Part shown: positions 26,426 to 35,498 of the stretch, piece by piece
Numbering within the stretch: the stretch's first letter is position 1
How the letters are laid out: the number at the start of each line of letters is the position of its first letter
NCBI GenBank assembly: GCA_039630355.1
Contig: JBCNVF010000074.1
Location: 1 to 42,102 of the forward strand
Length of the DNA: 42,102 bases
DNA from: Brevinematia bacterium
GTDB lineage: Bacteria; Spirochaetota; Brevinematia; DTOW01
Direction: 5' to 3'
The notes under the pieces: model-generated
What the model saw: only the letters and a program-made list of their open reading frames with translations
Told to the model about the DNA's origin: nothing
Database searches by the model: none
Translations under genes and position numbers: made by a program

Positions 26426-26467
26426 ACAAAGGTTGGAACAAAATTTTAGGTCAGCAAAGTAGAGACA

Positions 26468-28339
26468 TTAATCAAGGATGAGAATTTTAAAGAAACTTTT
26501 TACCTTTCCTCTAGTGTGTTCAATGAAGTATATCCCCCTTCTAATGAAAAGAGAGGAATCTAATTCATAAATTCCTGCTTTTTGAATTTCAAACTCTTTC
26601 ACGAAATACCCATCTCTAGTGAAAAATTTCACTCTGTCTCCTACATCTACATTGATAAGTCTAACTGGTTCTCCTACTTTTACCACACTTCTTTCAACAA
26701 TAGGAGATCCCTCTATTGAAACGCTAATAGCATTGCTGGGTATCACAAAAAATGTTTCATAGAATCTCTTGCCTGTTTTGTAATACTCTAGCGTAACTTC
26801 ATCGTTCTCTCCTACAAAAAGCACATCTGACTGATTCGTGGAAATCAAAAATTCCCCATAATACCAGAAACCAAAATTTGTGAGAGTAATAACCCTAGAA
26901 ATTTTCGTGCTTTTAGTATAAACTCTAACAAGAGCAACATTCTCTAGTGGATCTTCAACAACGAATATCTTAACTTTTGTTCCTACTGTCTTGTATTTAC
27001 TGTCAACAATTATTGATGGATTTGCAAAACCGTTGTATCTTGCTGGAGTTTCCTGCCAATTCAGAAACCTCCCTCCAAATTCTGTTGAGAAAGCATTTGG
27101 CAATAAACTTACAGTAGGATTGCCGGAGAAGATAAAAATATTAGAATGACTAAACGGGATCATCCTCAAAGTTTTATTCTCAAGGAAGTGCAGTATTTTA
27201 CCACCTTTGTAAGGATGTCCATCTTTAAGCATATAAGTCATATTACTAGATATGCCCGGAGCACTTATGAGTAGATACTCATAAGGTTCAGCATAACCTA
27301 AAATAGTAGAGAAACCCCTTTTTGAAGAATAGAACACACTCGTGCTAAGGTTGAGGATAATTTCCGTATTTGTTGAGATGCCGTGGAGATATAAATTTGT
27401 AATAGGAATCTCTTCAGAGGAAATATTTACAATTTCAACGTATTTATCACCTTCCCTAGCAGGCCCTACACCACTACCTCCTTGAAAATACTCAACCCAA
27501 CGTTTTGTTGGAGAAAAACATACTTCGTTTAGAAGGAGCTTTTTCCCTAGGTTTGTAGATGTTTCAAACAGATTAAGAACCCTAGCGGTAGAAACCATTT
27601 CACCAAACCTTGCTACAATTCTCTCGCCGTTGTGTCCGGGTGTTAAACTTGCTTTAAAAGTGTTTCCAGAAACTCTAGTCAGAGTTATGGTTGCTCTACC
27701 TAGAACTTCAACATCTACACTATCAGTGTTTGTATCTATGCTTAAAAACAGCTCAATTGAGTCATATATTTCGTACAAGGGTTTTGAAAACCACATGCTT
27801 TTATTCTTTCCCCAAAACCCGAAAGAAGGTTTTTCAGAAAGAACGAATCTATCTCCATTTCTTTCAATTGTTATACCCTTACCACTAGTTGAACTGTAGA
27901 CCACAGAATCAATCACAGTGCCATTGGAAAGAAGCTTAATAGTGGAGAGTATTTCTTCGTTTAATGGTGTAGCCCGAGCCAAGTATTTTGTGGAAGTCGT
28001 CAATATGACAGCATTCGTAGGGAAAAAGAAAGGTTTTGATGAAAGCGAGTAAGAGTAAGGTAGTATTACCGCAAACTGACCAGGTTTGAGTAGGAAGCTG
28101 TTAGTTATTCCTTCAGTCTCAAGTTCAGATAGAAAAATATTGGTAATCTTCACCTCATAACCCTGAACAAGAATAGAAAATTCCCTTAAATCAACCGAAT
28201 TAGTGGAACTATTGAAAATCTCAATATACTGGCAAATTTCTTTCTCGTAAGGATAATTGAACAAAACCTCAGTTATAATCTGAGCAAAAATATGGCCACA
28301 TAAAAGAAGAAAAAATGCGAACGTTAAAATTCCTTTCAT
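26468..28339 (-). CDS. Secreted lamin-tail-domain surface protein
   Basis: About 623 residues from the ATG at 28339, chosen because a signal peptide (KGILTFAFFLLLCGHIFA) follows it; the longer frame from 28375 lacks support. Two lamin-tail (LTD) type beta-sandwich domains are visible: one at about 20-110 (IITEVLFNYP ... YIEIFNSST ... VDLREFSI) and one at about 275-390 (LLLNEVCFSP ... KYVEIVNISSEEIPITNLYL). The final 70 residues (VKFFTRDGYFVKEFEI ... RRGIYFIEHTRGKVKSFFKI) resemble FlgD-Ig/type-A sorting-like C-terminal domains. The protein is probably on the cell surface or secreted; the partner is unknown. TATCAT ends 6 bases before the start, with no Shine-Dalgarno. Confidence 0.75.
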   Translation of the reverse strand: MKGILTFAFFLLLCGHIFAQIITEVLFNYPYEKEICQYIEIFNSSTNSVDLREFSILVQGYEVKITNIFLSELETEGITNSFLLKPGQFAVILPYSYSLSSKPFFFPTNAVILTTSTKYLARATPLNEEILSTIKLLSNGTVIDSVVYSSTSGKGITIERNGDRFVLSEKPSFGFWGKNKSMWFSKPLYEIYDSIELFLSIDTNTDSVDVEVLGRATITLTRVSGNTFKASLTPGHNGERIVARFGEMVSTARVLNLFETSTNLGKKLLLNEVCFSPTKRWVEYFQGGSGVGPAREGDKYVEIVNISSEEIPITNLYLHGISTNTEIILNLSTSVFYSSKRGFSTILGYAEPYEYLLISAPGISSNMTYMLKDGHPYKGGKILHFLENKTLRMIPFSHSNIFIFSGNPTVSLLPNAFSTEFGGRFLNWQETPARYNGFANPSIIVDSKYKTVGTKVKIFVVEDPLENVALVRVYTKSTKISRVITLTNFGFWYYGEFLISTNQSDVLFVGENDEVTLEYYKTGKRFYETFFVIPSNAISVSIEGSPIVERSVVKVGEPVRLINVDVGDRVKFFTRDGYFVKEFEIQKAGIYELDSSLFIRRGIYFIEHTRGKVKSFFKILILD

Positions 28340-28345
28340 TGTAGA

Positions 28346-28374
28346 ATGATAATTAGGATCAACAAAAAATTGCA
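28346..28374 (-). promoter_or_regulatory. Candidate leaderless promoter of the lamin-tail gene
   Basis: On the minus strand TATCAT (28346-28351) lies 6 bases before the ATG at 28339. An upstream TTGCAA (about 28370-28375) with an 18-base spacer could be the -35. The 85-base gap after the NtrC gene could therefore hold a separate promoter. Confidence 0.4.
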
Positions 28375-28424
28375 AGAATCCCTAAAAAAAAGAGCTTCTG
28401 CTTTGGTTAAAAGTAGAAATAACA

Positions 28425-29780
28425 TTAATTACCCATAGTTTCTGTGCTTATTCCGAGGCTTTCAAGCTTTCTGTAAAGGTATGTTCTATCAAGACCAGTA
28501 AGTTCTGCGAGTTTTGATATACTTCCTTCAGCTCTATCAAGCATTTTAGTAAAGTAAAGCTTTTCAAAACGACTTTTTGCCTCTCTATAAGGTAGATTGA
28601 TATCTAGATCTAGCCTAATTTCTCTACTCAATATCTCTGGAGTATAATTCACAACATCATCTAGGGTTATCTTATTTCCTTGCGACATTATTACAAGCCT
28701 TTCAATGATATTCTTCAGCTCTCTCACATTTCCTGGCCAGTGGTAGTTGACAAACTTTTTCATAACCTCTTCATCAATTGAGAGAATCTTTTTGCCATAA
28801 CTTCTTGAGAATTCGCTAAGGTAATAGTTAGAGATAGCAATAATATCTTCTTTTCTCTCTCTCAGCGGAGGTATATGAATAGGTATAACATTTATCCTAT
28901 AGAATAAATCTTCACGGAACTTACCTTCCTTGACCATCTGCTTAAGGTCCTTATTCGTTGAGCATATTAATCGCACGTCTACTGATATGTCCTTATTACT
29001 CCCAAGTCTCTGTAAAACCTTCTCTTGAAGCACTCTCAATAACTTAGGTTGCAAATGTAAGGGTAATTCTCCTATCTCGTCCAAGAACAAAGTTCCCTTA
29101 TCAGCTAGCTCTATTTTACCTTTTTTTGAAGAAACTGCTCCCGTAAAGGCTCCCCGTTCATATCCAAAAAGCTCAGATTCTAGAAGAGTATCGGGTATTG
29201 CAGCACAATTTATAGCAATGAATTGTTCCTCTCTTCTTGAGCTTTTATAGTGTATAAGCCTCGCAACTACTTCCTTACCAACGCCATTTTCACCAGTAAT
29301 CAAGACAGTTGAAGAATTATCGCCTACTTTCTCAATGATGTCAAGAATTGATTTGATTGCTTCAGATTCTCCTATGAGCTTATATTCTCTCCAGAAATAG
29401 GACTTTTCAGTCTCAAGCTCCTTAAACTTAACAGCATTTTTTACTGTGCTCACAAGCTTCTCTATTGAAATAGGTTTCTCAATAAAGTCAAAAGCCCCAA
29501 CCTTTATACACTCAACTGTTGCGGATATTGTACCATGTCCGGAGATTATTATGACAGGTATCAGCGGAAATTGTGCTACAATCTCCTTCAATATCTCTAC
29601 ACCATTTTTTGAGGGCATAAGTAAATCAAGAATTACAACATCTATATCCTCTGTATTCAAAATATTGAAAATCCTAAGCTCATCGTTGAGAGTTAGAACA
29701 TAAAACCCATAGTCCTCCAAAACTTCCTTTATCGTCTTCGTTATATTAACCTCATCATCAACAACTAGCACTTTCTTCAT
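28425..29780 (-). CDS. NtrC-family sigma54-dependent response regulator
   Basis: The 451-residue protein has three parts: a receiver domain (1-118) with acidic pair Asp8/Asp9, phosphorylation site Asp52 and Lys102; an AAA+ domain (about 135-370) with Walker A GENGVGKE (163-170), the sigma54 loop GAFTGA (210-215) and Walker B LFLDEIGE (231-238); and a Fis-type helix-turn-helix (about 410-450). It should activate promoters used by RpoN-RNA polymerase. No histidine kinase gene is adjacent. The ATG at 29780 follows a perfect TATAAT (29788-29793) by 7 bases and has no Shine-Dalgarno; a TTG six codons upstream is less likely because [10 protein letters not shown] is the usual receiver start. Confidence 0.95.
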   Translation of the reverse strand: MKKVLVVDDEVNITKTIKEVLEDYGFYVLTLNDELRIFNILNTEDIDVVILDLLMPSKNGVEILKEIVAQFPLIPVIIISGHGTISATVECIKVGAFDFIEKPISIEKLVSTVKNAVKFKELETEKSYFWREYKLIGESEAIKSILDIIEKVGDNSSTVLITGENGVGKEVVARLIHYKSSRREEQFIAINCAAIPDTLLESELFGYERGAFTGAVSSKKGKIELADKGTLFLDEIGELPLHLQPKLLRVLQEKVLQRLGSNKDISVDVRLICSTNKDLKQMVKEGKFREDLFYRINVIPIHIPPLRERKEDIIAISNYYLSEFSRSYGKKILSIDEEVMKKFVNYHWPGNVRELKNIIERLVIMSQGNKITLDDVVNYTPEILSREIRLDLDINLPYREAKSRFEKLYFTKMLDRAEGSISKLAELTGLDRTYLYRKLESLGISTETMGN

Positions 29781-29787
29781 ATAAGAA

Positions 29788-29793
29788 ATTATA
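29788..29793 (-). promoter_or_regulatory. -10 box placing the NtrC-family transcript start at its ATG
   Basis: A perfect TATAAT on the minus strand ends 7 bases before the ATG at 29780. A TTGTGT about 18 bases upstream may be the -35. The mRNA would have no 5' leader. Confidence 0.45.
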
Positions 29794-29895
29794 AGCAAAA
29801 CTAAAATAGATACACAAGAATGATTTCTTCCTAATAATAAAAAGTTGCAAACCCTATATACAATATTTGATACTAGAACTGAAAAGGTGAATTCT

Positions 29896-30768
29896 ATGAA
29901 GATCTTTATCAGTGGAGCTAGATATTACTCTTCTCCCTTGGTAACTGAAACTGAAGATCAAACTATGCTTGAGATATACAAAACTATTATGAATAATGCT
30001 AATCAAGTGAAGGAAGTTCATACTTTAGCTAGAAGGCTGAAGGATCCTAAATTTTTCCAAAAGCTCATATTTCTATTGACAGGTATACAACTTGATGAAG
30101 ATACTGCCAGGGCTATGTGGGATGAAATAGAAAAGTATCACAAGGACGTAACTAATGCTTTAGGTAGAAAGATCCACATAAGCGCAACAGTAGTGGACTA
30201 TATGCTTAGGGTAAAACACTATCTCAGGAACCCTTCAGCTATTGAACTGATTCTTACTGAGAAGATAGAAAATTCTGCCCTTCAGGATTTCTTCACGGGG
30301 CTATATAAAGGGAGCTTTTTTGAAGAATTTGTAAGGAAAGAAGTGAACCGTTCCAAAAGGCACAATCACCAATTCTCTCTAGTACTCTTCCAGGTCAATG
30401 GCTTAGAAAATGTTTCTATATCTGGTAATACATCAGTTGCCACTAAGATATTGGCGGATATAGGCTCTATAGTTAAGTACTCTAAGAGAGCTGAGGATAT
30501 TGGCTTTAGATTCAGTGTAAGTAAGTTTGGTTTGATTCTACCTCAGACGGATAAGAAAGGAGCTATACTTTTTAGTAGAAGGCTTATTACTGATATAGAC
30601 AATGCAATTCTTAGCACTTCAGGACTGGTTTTTGGTCTATCCTTGAGTTTGGGATTACAAACTTTTCCTGAAGATGGAGATGATGCAAAAACCTTGGTAT
30701 CAAATGTAGAAAAAGCTTGCTATAAAGCTAAAGTGATGGGTCCAAACAAGATGGTTTATGAGTTGTAA
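29896..30768 (+). CDS. Degenerate GGDEF-domain protein
   Basis: About 291 residues; the ATG at 29896 has AAGGTGA 5 bases upstream, so I prefer it to a start at 29845. The N-terminal 130 residues are helical and unassigned. The C-terminal half has the fold pattern of a diguanylate cyclase (FSLVLFQVNGLENV ... KYSKRAEDIGFRF ... GLILPQTDKKGAILFSRRL ... LSLSLGLQTFPEDGDD ... KACYKAKVMGPNKMVYEL). However, the signature GGDEF is replaced by SVSKF and the first metal Asp (usually DID or DVD) by QVN. It should not make cyclic di-GMP; it may bind a nucleotide or protein as a sensor. It is divergent from the NtrC-type regulator, 115 bases apart. Confidence 0.75.
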   Translation: MKIFISGARYYSSPLVTETEDQTMLEIYKTIMNNANQVKEVHTLARRLKDPKFFQKLIFLLTGIQLDEDTARAMWDEIEKYHKDVTNALGRKIHISATVVDYMLRVKHYLRNPSAIELILTEKIENSALQDFFTGLYKGSFFEEFVRKEVNRSKRHNHQFSLVLFQVNGLENVSISGNTSVATKILADIGSIVKYSKRAEDIGFRFSVSKFGLILPQTDKKGAILFSRRLITDIDNAILSTSGLVFGLSLSLGLQTFPEDGDDAKTLVSNVEKACYKAKVMGPNKMVYEL

Positions 30769-30775
30769 AGTTAGA

Positions 30776-32536
30776 TCAAAGATTACCCAAAGCCTTATTC
30801 ACAAGATCCATTCTTTCAAAAGATGGAAATTTTTCCTTTATTCTGTTGTAGTATATTATCGCTTCCTCTCGATTACCAGACTTTTCAAGAGACAAAGCTA
30901 ACTCAAAGAGTACTTCTGGAGTCTCTTTTATTGTGATAGCCTGTTTATAGAATGTAACTGCTTGGTTAAAGTTTCCCTTCTTCGCATAACATTTACCAAG
31001 CCCTACCAAAGCTCTGTAAGAGTCTTTAAACTTTTCCCTAACTTTAGAATAATACCCAACAGCATCGTCATAAAAGCCTTCATTCAGAAGAGCATCTCCC
31101 ATACCTATAAGTGCATTGTAATCATAAGGATTAAGAGACAGAGCTTTCTTGAAAAATTTCATTGCCTCTGCTGTTTTATTCTTCCTAAGGTAAACAAATC
31201 CGAGTCCAGAATAAGCTTCTGGCAGATTAGGATTATTCTTCATAACCTCGGAGAACAGTGAAAATGCTTTATCACTATCACCCTCTCTAAGGTGAAGGTT
31301 TGCCAATGTTGTCAGAAGCATAGGATCACTTTTGTTTATTGAGTAAGCTAATTCTATATACTTTTTCGCCATTGTGGGGTCTTCCTTAACGAAAAGATAA
31401 GAATTTCCTAAATTATACAAAGCAACAAAGTTCTTTGAGTTAACCTTAACTGCCATAGCGTAAAATGGCATTGCTTTATCAGGTTGTCCAAGTTTATCAT
31501 AAGAGTTACCTATCTTAACAAGCAAAGAGTCATTGTTTTTCTCATATTTGTAAGCGTTAAGAAAGTAACTTAAAGCTTTCTCATACTCACCATTTAAGTA
31601 GTATATTGTTCCTAGGTTTATGTAGGGCTTAGAGTAAGTAGGATTTGCGGATATCGCTTGATTGAAGGATCTTATGGAGTTGTCTTTATCACCAACGGCA
31701 TAGTAGCTAAGTCCTAAGTTATAGTAGGCTTTGTCAAAGTTTGGTAGGAGTTCGGTCGCTCTCTTAAACTCCCTTATAGCATCATCATACATTTTCCTCG
31801 TGTAATAAATTATTCCCATCCTATATCTCATTTCAGCATCGTCCTCACCACTTGAAATAAACTTATTAAACTCATCCAATGCATTATCGTAGTCATTGTT
31901 ATCGTAAAGTATGTTTCCTTTTGTAAGATGTGAATATGGTTCATTTTGATCAACAGAAATAACTTCGTTGGCAATCTTCAATGCTTTTTCACTGTTACCT
32001 TTTTTGTAAGTGGTATAGGACAAAGCTCCTTTATTCTTGGTATTGTCTGGATCAAGTTCATTAGATTTCTCAAATCTCAGATGGGCATTATTTATATCCT
32101 TCTTTTTCAAGTAGTTGATTCCCTCTTCGTAAAGTTCTCTTGCCTGTGACTTCCTATCTTTCGTTTTGTCCTCTCTTATGGGTTCTACTTTTGTTTGCGA
32201 TGGTTGGGAAATATCTTCTTTTGTGACTTCCCTAGGTATATCTACCTTGACCATAACTTCTCTCTTTGACAATTCTTCTTCCTTCTGTCTTTTCCTCTTG
32301 AGGATTTCCTTCCTAAGCCTAGAAACTTCCTCGTCTTCCATATTTTGAATGTAAAGCTTGTCTAGGTAATCCAATGCTCTGTCATAGTCACCACCTTCTA
32401 CGTATATTTTCACAAGATTAAGTATCTTTTCTCTCTCACTAGTCTCTCCTCTGCCTAAAATCAAAACTAAGGATACTACAACTAGAATAAGTAACACAGC
32501 AATTCCAACTGCAACAAGAAACTTCTTTCTGTCCAT
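30776..32536 (-). CDS. Membrane-anchored TPR protein
   Basis: The 586-residue protein has one N-terminal membrane segment (FLVAVGIAVLLILVVVSLVLIL) and a charged linker (about 75-125, rich in Lys, Glu and Arg). About thirteen tetratricopeptide repeats follow to the C-terminus, with regular units such as AYYNLGLSYYAVGDKDNSIR and AYSGLGFVYLRKNKTAEAMK. The repeats probably face the periplasm and hold protein partners. GGGGGT 6 bases before the ATG serves as ribosome binding site. Its 3' end nearly meets that of the GGDEF-like gene (convergent, 7 bases apart). The specific role is unknown. Confidence 0.85.
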   Translation of the reverse strand: MDRKKFLVAVGIAVLLILVVVSLVLILGRGETSEREKILNLVKIYVEGGDYDRALDYLDKLYIQNMEDEEVSRLRKEILKRKRQKEEELSKREVMVKVDIPREVTKEDISQPSQTKVEPIREDKTKDRKSQARELYEEGINYLKKKDINNAHLRFEKSNELDPDNTKNKGALSYTTYKKGNSEKALKIANEVISVDQNEPYSHLTKGNILYDNNDYDNALDEFNKFISSGEDDAEMRYRMGIIYYTRKMYDDAIREFKRATELLPNFDKAYYNLGLSYYAVGDKDNSIRSFNQAISANPTYSKPYINLGTIYYLNGEYEKALSYFLNAYKYEKNNDSLLVKIGNSYDKLGQPDKAMPFYAMAVKVNSKNFVALYNLGNSYLFVKEDPTMAKKYIELAYSINKSDPMLLTTLANLHLREGDSDKAFSLFSEVMKNNPNLPEAYSGLGFVYLRKNKTAEAMKFFKKALSLNPYDYNALIGMGDALLNEGFYDDAVGYYSKVREKFKDSYRALVGLGKCYAKKGNFNQAVTFYKQAITIKETPEVLFELALSLEKSGNREEAIIYYNRIKEKFPSFERMDLVNKALGNL

Positions 32537-32750
32537 AGTTTACCCCCAAACTTGTTTCCACTCCAATAATAACATAGGTAAAGACCGAAATACAAATTTA
32601 TCCGATAACACTTTTCTGACACTTCTTAAACCAGAGCTTGAGTTTCTTGAGAGAGTTTGGTAAGTGTTTCTAACATACCTTCTGGATGAGAACTCTTAAG
32701 GTATGCTGAAAGTTTGATTAAATCGTAAGGACTTTACAGTTATAGGATAC

Positions 32751-34184
32751 CTAACTTAGTAGTTTTGTTAAAATCTCATTCACTAGTTTAGGGTTTGCTT
32801 TACCTTGACTCTTTTTCATGACCTGTCCCACTAAGTAAGCCAATACATTTGTCTTTCCTGATTTATATTTCTCCACCTCGGCGGGATTTTCTTGAATTAC
32901 CTCTTTGCATAATTTTTCTATTTCTCCAGTATCTGATAATTGAATTAGTCCTTTCTCCTCCACAATCTTGGCTGGAGGTTTCTGGGTTCTTACGATCTCG
33001 GGGAATATGTCTTTTGCTATCTTTATGCTTATCTTTCCATCATCAATCATATTCAGTAGTTCTGAAATATATTCTGCAGGAACACTAAATGATGAGATAT
33101 CTATGTTGTTTTCATTCAGATACCTCATAACTTCACTCATTATCCAGTTTGACACTTTTTTAGGCTCTCCTTTGTAGCTCTTAACTGCTTTCTCAAAATA
33201 GTCTGCTAGGGTTTTGTCTTCTGTCAGTATCAGTGCATCGTAACTAGGTAGAGAATACCGTTCTCTAAATCTTCGGTATTTCTGATAGGGTAGCTCAGGT
33301 AAAGAAGATCTTATTTGCTCTACTAATTCCCTTGGAATTACAACAGGTGGTAGATCTGGATCTGGAAAGTATCTATAATCTTCTGCTTCTTCCTTGGTTC
33401 TCATAGTATATGTTCTTCCACTTTCAACATCAAAAAGCCTAGTTTCTTGAAATACCCTTTCGCCTCTCTCAATCAAGGAGATTTGCCTCTTTATCTCATA
33501 TTCCAATGCTCGTCTTAGGAAGTTAAACGAATTCATATTTTTGATCTCAACCTTTGTGCCAAGCTTATCGCTACCCTTTGGTCTTACTGAAACGTTTGCA
33601 TCAACTCTCAGAGAACCTTCCTCCATATTTACATCACTCACCCCTATATATTTCATAGTGTTTCTTAAGGTTTGAAGATAATAATACGCTTCATCAACAC
33701 TAAACATATCAGGGTATGATACTATTTCAACTAATGGTGTTCCTGCTCTGTTTAAGTCTACATAACTTTCGTTTCCTACTTCGGAGTGGACAAGTTTTCC
33801 TGCGTCTTCTTCAAGATGCGCTCTTATTATTCTGACTCTCTTCACTCTATTATCTGGTAACTCAAACTCTAGGTACCCTTCGTAATTAAGTGGCACATCG
33901 TATTGCGATATTTGGTATCCCTTAGGCAAATCAGGGTAGAAGTAACTTTTCCTATCAAACTTAGTGTATTCAGCTATCTTACAGTTCAAAGCTAATCCGA
34001 CTGCTATTGCCTTCTTGAGAGCTTCATAATTAAGCCTAGGTAATACCCCCGGGTATCCCATACATATGGGACAAGTGTTTGCATTAGGGTTTGCACCAAA
34101 TTCTGAAGAACAAGAACAAAAAAGCTTTGACTTAGTATTTAGCTGAACATGAACTTCTAGCCCTATTACTGGTTCATATTCCAT
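32751..34184 (-). CDS. gatB: Asp/Glu-tRNA amidotransferase subunit B
   Basis: GatB, with GatA and GatC, converts Glu-tRNA-Gln (and Asp-tRNA-Asn) to the amide forms. The 477-residue protein has the family N-terminus EPVIGLEVHVQLNTKSKLFC, Cys residues at 23, 25, 38 and 41 near the zinc site, the kinase-like core (YFYPDLPKGYQISQYD, HLEEDAGK), and the C-terminal helical tail with the YqeY-like domain ending near KANPKLVNEIL. GAGGATC 4-5 bases before the ATG supports the start. gatA and gatC are not adjacent. The gap of 214 bases after the gene (32537-32750) shows no clear feature. Confidence 0.96.
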   Translation of the reverse strand: MEYEPVIGLEVHVQLNTKSKLFCSCSSEFGANPNANTCPICMGYPGVLPRLNYEALKKAIAVGLALNCKIAEYTKFDRKSYFYPDLPKGYQISQYDVPLNYEGYLEFELPDNRVKRVRIIRAHLEEDAGKLVHSEVGNESYVDLNRAGTPLVEIVSYPDMFSVDEAYYYLQTLRNTMKYIGVSDVNMEEGSLRVDANVSVRPKGSDKLGTKVEIKNMNSFNFLRRALEYEIKRQISLIERGERVFQETRLFDVESGRTYTMRTKEEAEDYRYFPDPDLPPVVIPRELVEQIRSSLPELPYQKYRRFRERYSLPSYDALILTEDKTLADYFEKAVKSYKGEPKKVSNWIMSEVMRYLNENNIDISSFSVPAEYISELLNMIDDGKISIKIAKDIFPEIVRTQKPPAKIVEEKGLIQLSDTGEIEKLCKEVIQENPAEVEKYKSGKTNVLAYLVGQVMKKSQGKANPKLVNEILTKLLS

Positions 34185-34249
34185 ATGATCCTCTGTAGAA
34201 CTTTGATTTTAAATAATTCAAAGTCTATCTTCCAAAATTCTAGCTAGAT

Positions 34250-34404
34250 AACCAATTGGAGACCAGATGAGTTTTCTTCTTAGCAAGCATCTAGGAAGTC
34301 TAGTGTGAAGTCAAGTTTTATAACCTGAGTACTATCTAGAACCAAAAAGAGCAAGTAAGCAAAAAGTTTAGAATCTTACCTATTTACCCAAATCGGAATT
34401 TATT
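34250..34404 (-). repeat. Dispersed intergenic element, truncated copy 7
   Basis: In the 328-base divergent gap between gatB and pfkA. On the minus strand it starts with AATAAATTCCGATTT and keeps GGTAAGATTCTAAACTTTTT, GCTTACTTGCTCTTT, TTCTAGATAGTA and ACTTGACTTCACACTAGAC. The hairpin end is missing: the similarity stops before the place of CAGTCCC. The rest of the gap (34405-34500) probably holds the pfkA promoter; TATACT near 34471 is a possible -10. Confidence 0.75.
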
Positions 34405-34512
34405 GCTTTTAGAATGGGTTTTTGAGTTTGTATGTTCTGAAGATTTATAATTTTGGTAGTTACTGGCAAAGTATACTTCTAACCTTAACAAACTCTAGTA
34501 TTGGAGGTTAAG

Positions 34513-35490
34513 ATGGGAATAAGAAGTTTAGCAGTGCTAACAAGTGGTGGAGATTCAGCAGGTATGAACCCATGCATAAGAGCTGTTGTAAGGTATGCCA
34601 TATACAATGGCTTAAGAGTCTATGGTGTTTACAGGGGGTATAAAGGACTGGTTAATGGTGAGATATTTGAGATGAATGTTTCTTCTGTAGGTGGTATAAT
34701 AAACAAGGGGGGAACGATCTTATATACCGCGAGGTTGCCAGAGTTTAAGCAGTATGAGGTGAAGAAGAAGGCAGTGGAGAACTTAGAAAAATTAGGAATA
34801 GATGCTTTGGTTGTGATAGGAGGTGATGGTTCGTTTAGGGGGGCTCATGAGCTCTTTAAGGACTTCGGTTTGAGGGTTATAGGAGTTCCTGGAACAATAG
34901 ATAACGATATCAAAGGAACAGACTACACAATAGGGTATGACACTGCAATAAACGTAGCAATGGAAGCTATTGACAAAATAAGAGATACTGCAACTTCTCA
35001 CGAGAGATTGTTTATAGTTGAAGTTATGGGGAGAAATGCAGGTTATATTGCAAACGCTGTAGGACTTGCATCTGGTGCCGAAGATGTGCTAATACCTGAG
35101 GTAGAATTGAACTTAGAAGAAACGATAGAGAGAATAATACAGGGTAGGAAACGAGGTAAAACTAGTAGCATAATTGTGGTCTCAGAAGGAATAAAAACAT
35201 CAATGAATATCCTTCAGCTTGCTGGATACATCGAGGGCAAAACTGGTTTCGAAACGAGAGTAACTATACTAGGGCACCTACAGAGAGGAGGTTCGCCAAC
35301 TGCACTAGACAGAATATATGCTTCGAGAATGGGTAGCTACGCTGTAGAATTGTTAATCAGAGGAGACACAGACAAAATGGTAGGAATAGTTTCCGATGAG
35401 CTGGTCTCTATTCCACTAGAAGAAGCTTTTGAGAAAAAGAAGGATTTCGATGAGTCAGTTTATAGACTCATAAAAGTCTTAGCAATCTGA
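34513..35490 (+). CDS. pfkA: ATP-dependent 6-phosphofructokinase
   Basis: PfkA makes fructose 1,6-bisphosphate, the committed step of glycolysis. The 325-residue protein has the short bacterial type: TSGGDSAGMN (10-19), YRGYKG (40-45), GGDGSFRGA (103-111), PGTIDNDIKGTD (126-137) and MGRNAGYIA. Gly in GGDGS and Gly in PGTIDND are marks of ATP-using enzymes; pyrophosphate-using ones have GGDD and PKTIDND. The start at ATG 34513 is supported by GGAGG five bases upstream; a TTG at 34501 is part of that site. It leads a three-gene plus-strand run with lysA 8 bases and aroK 24 bases later. Confidence 0.97.
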   Translation: MGIRSLAVLTSGGDSAGMNPCIRAVVRYAIYNGLRVYGVYRGYKGLVNGEIFEMNVSSVGGIINKGGTILYTARLPEFKQYEVKKKAVENLEKLGIDALVVIGGDGSFRGAHELFKDFGLRVIGVPGTIDNDIKGTDYTIGYDTAINVAMEAIDKIRDTATSHERLFIVEVMGRNAGYIANAVGLASGAEDVLIPEVELNLEETIERIIQGRKRGKTSSIIVVSEGIKTSMNILQLAGYIEGKTGFETRVTILGHLQRGGSPTALDRIYASRMGSYAVELLIRGDTDKMVGIVSDELVSIPLEEAFEKKKDFDESVYRLIKVLAI

Positions 35491-35498
35491 AAGGAAAT

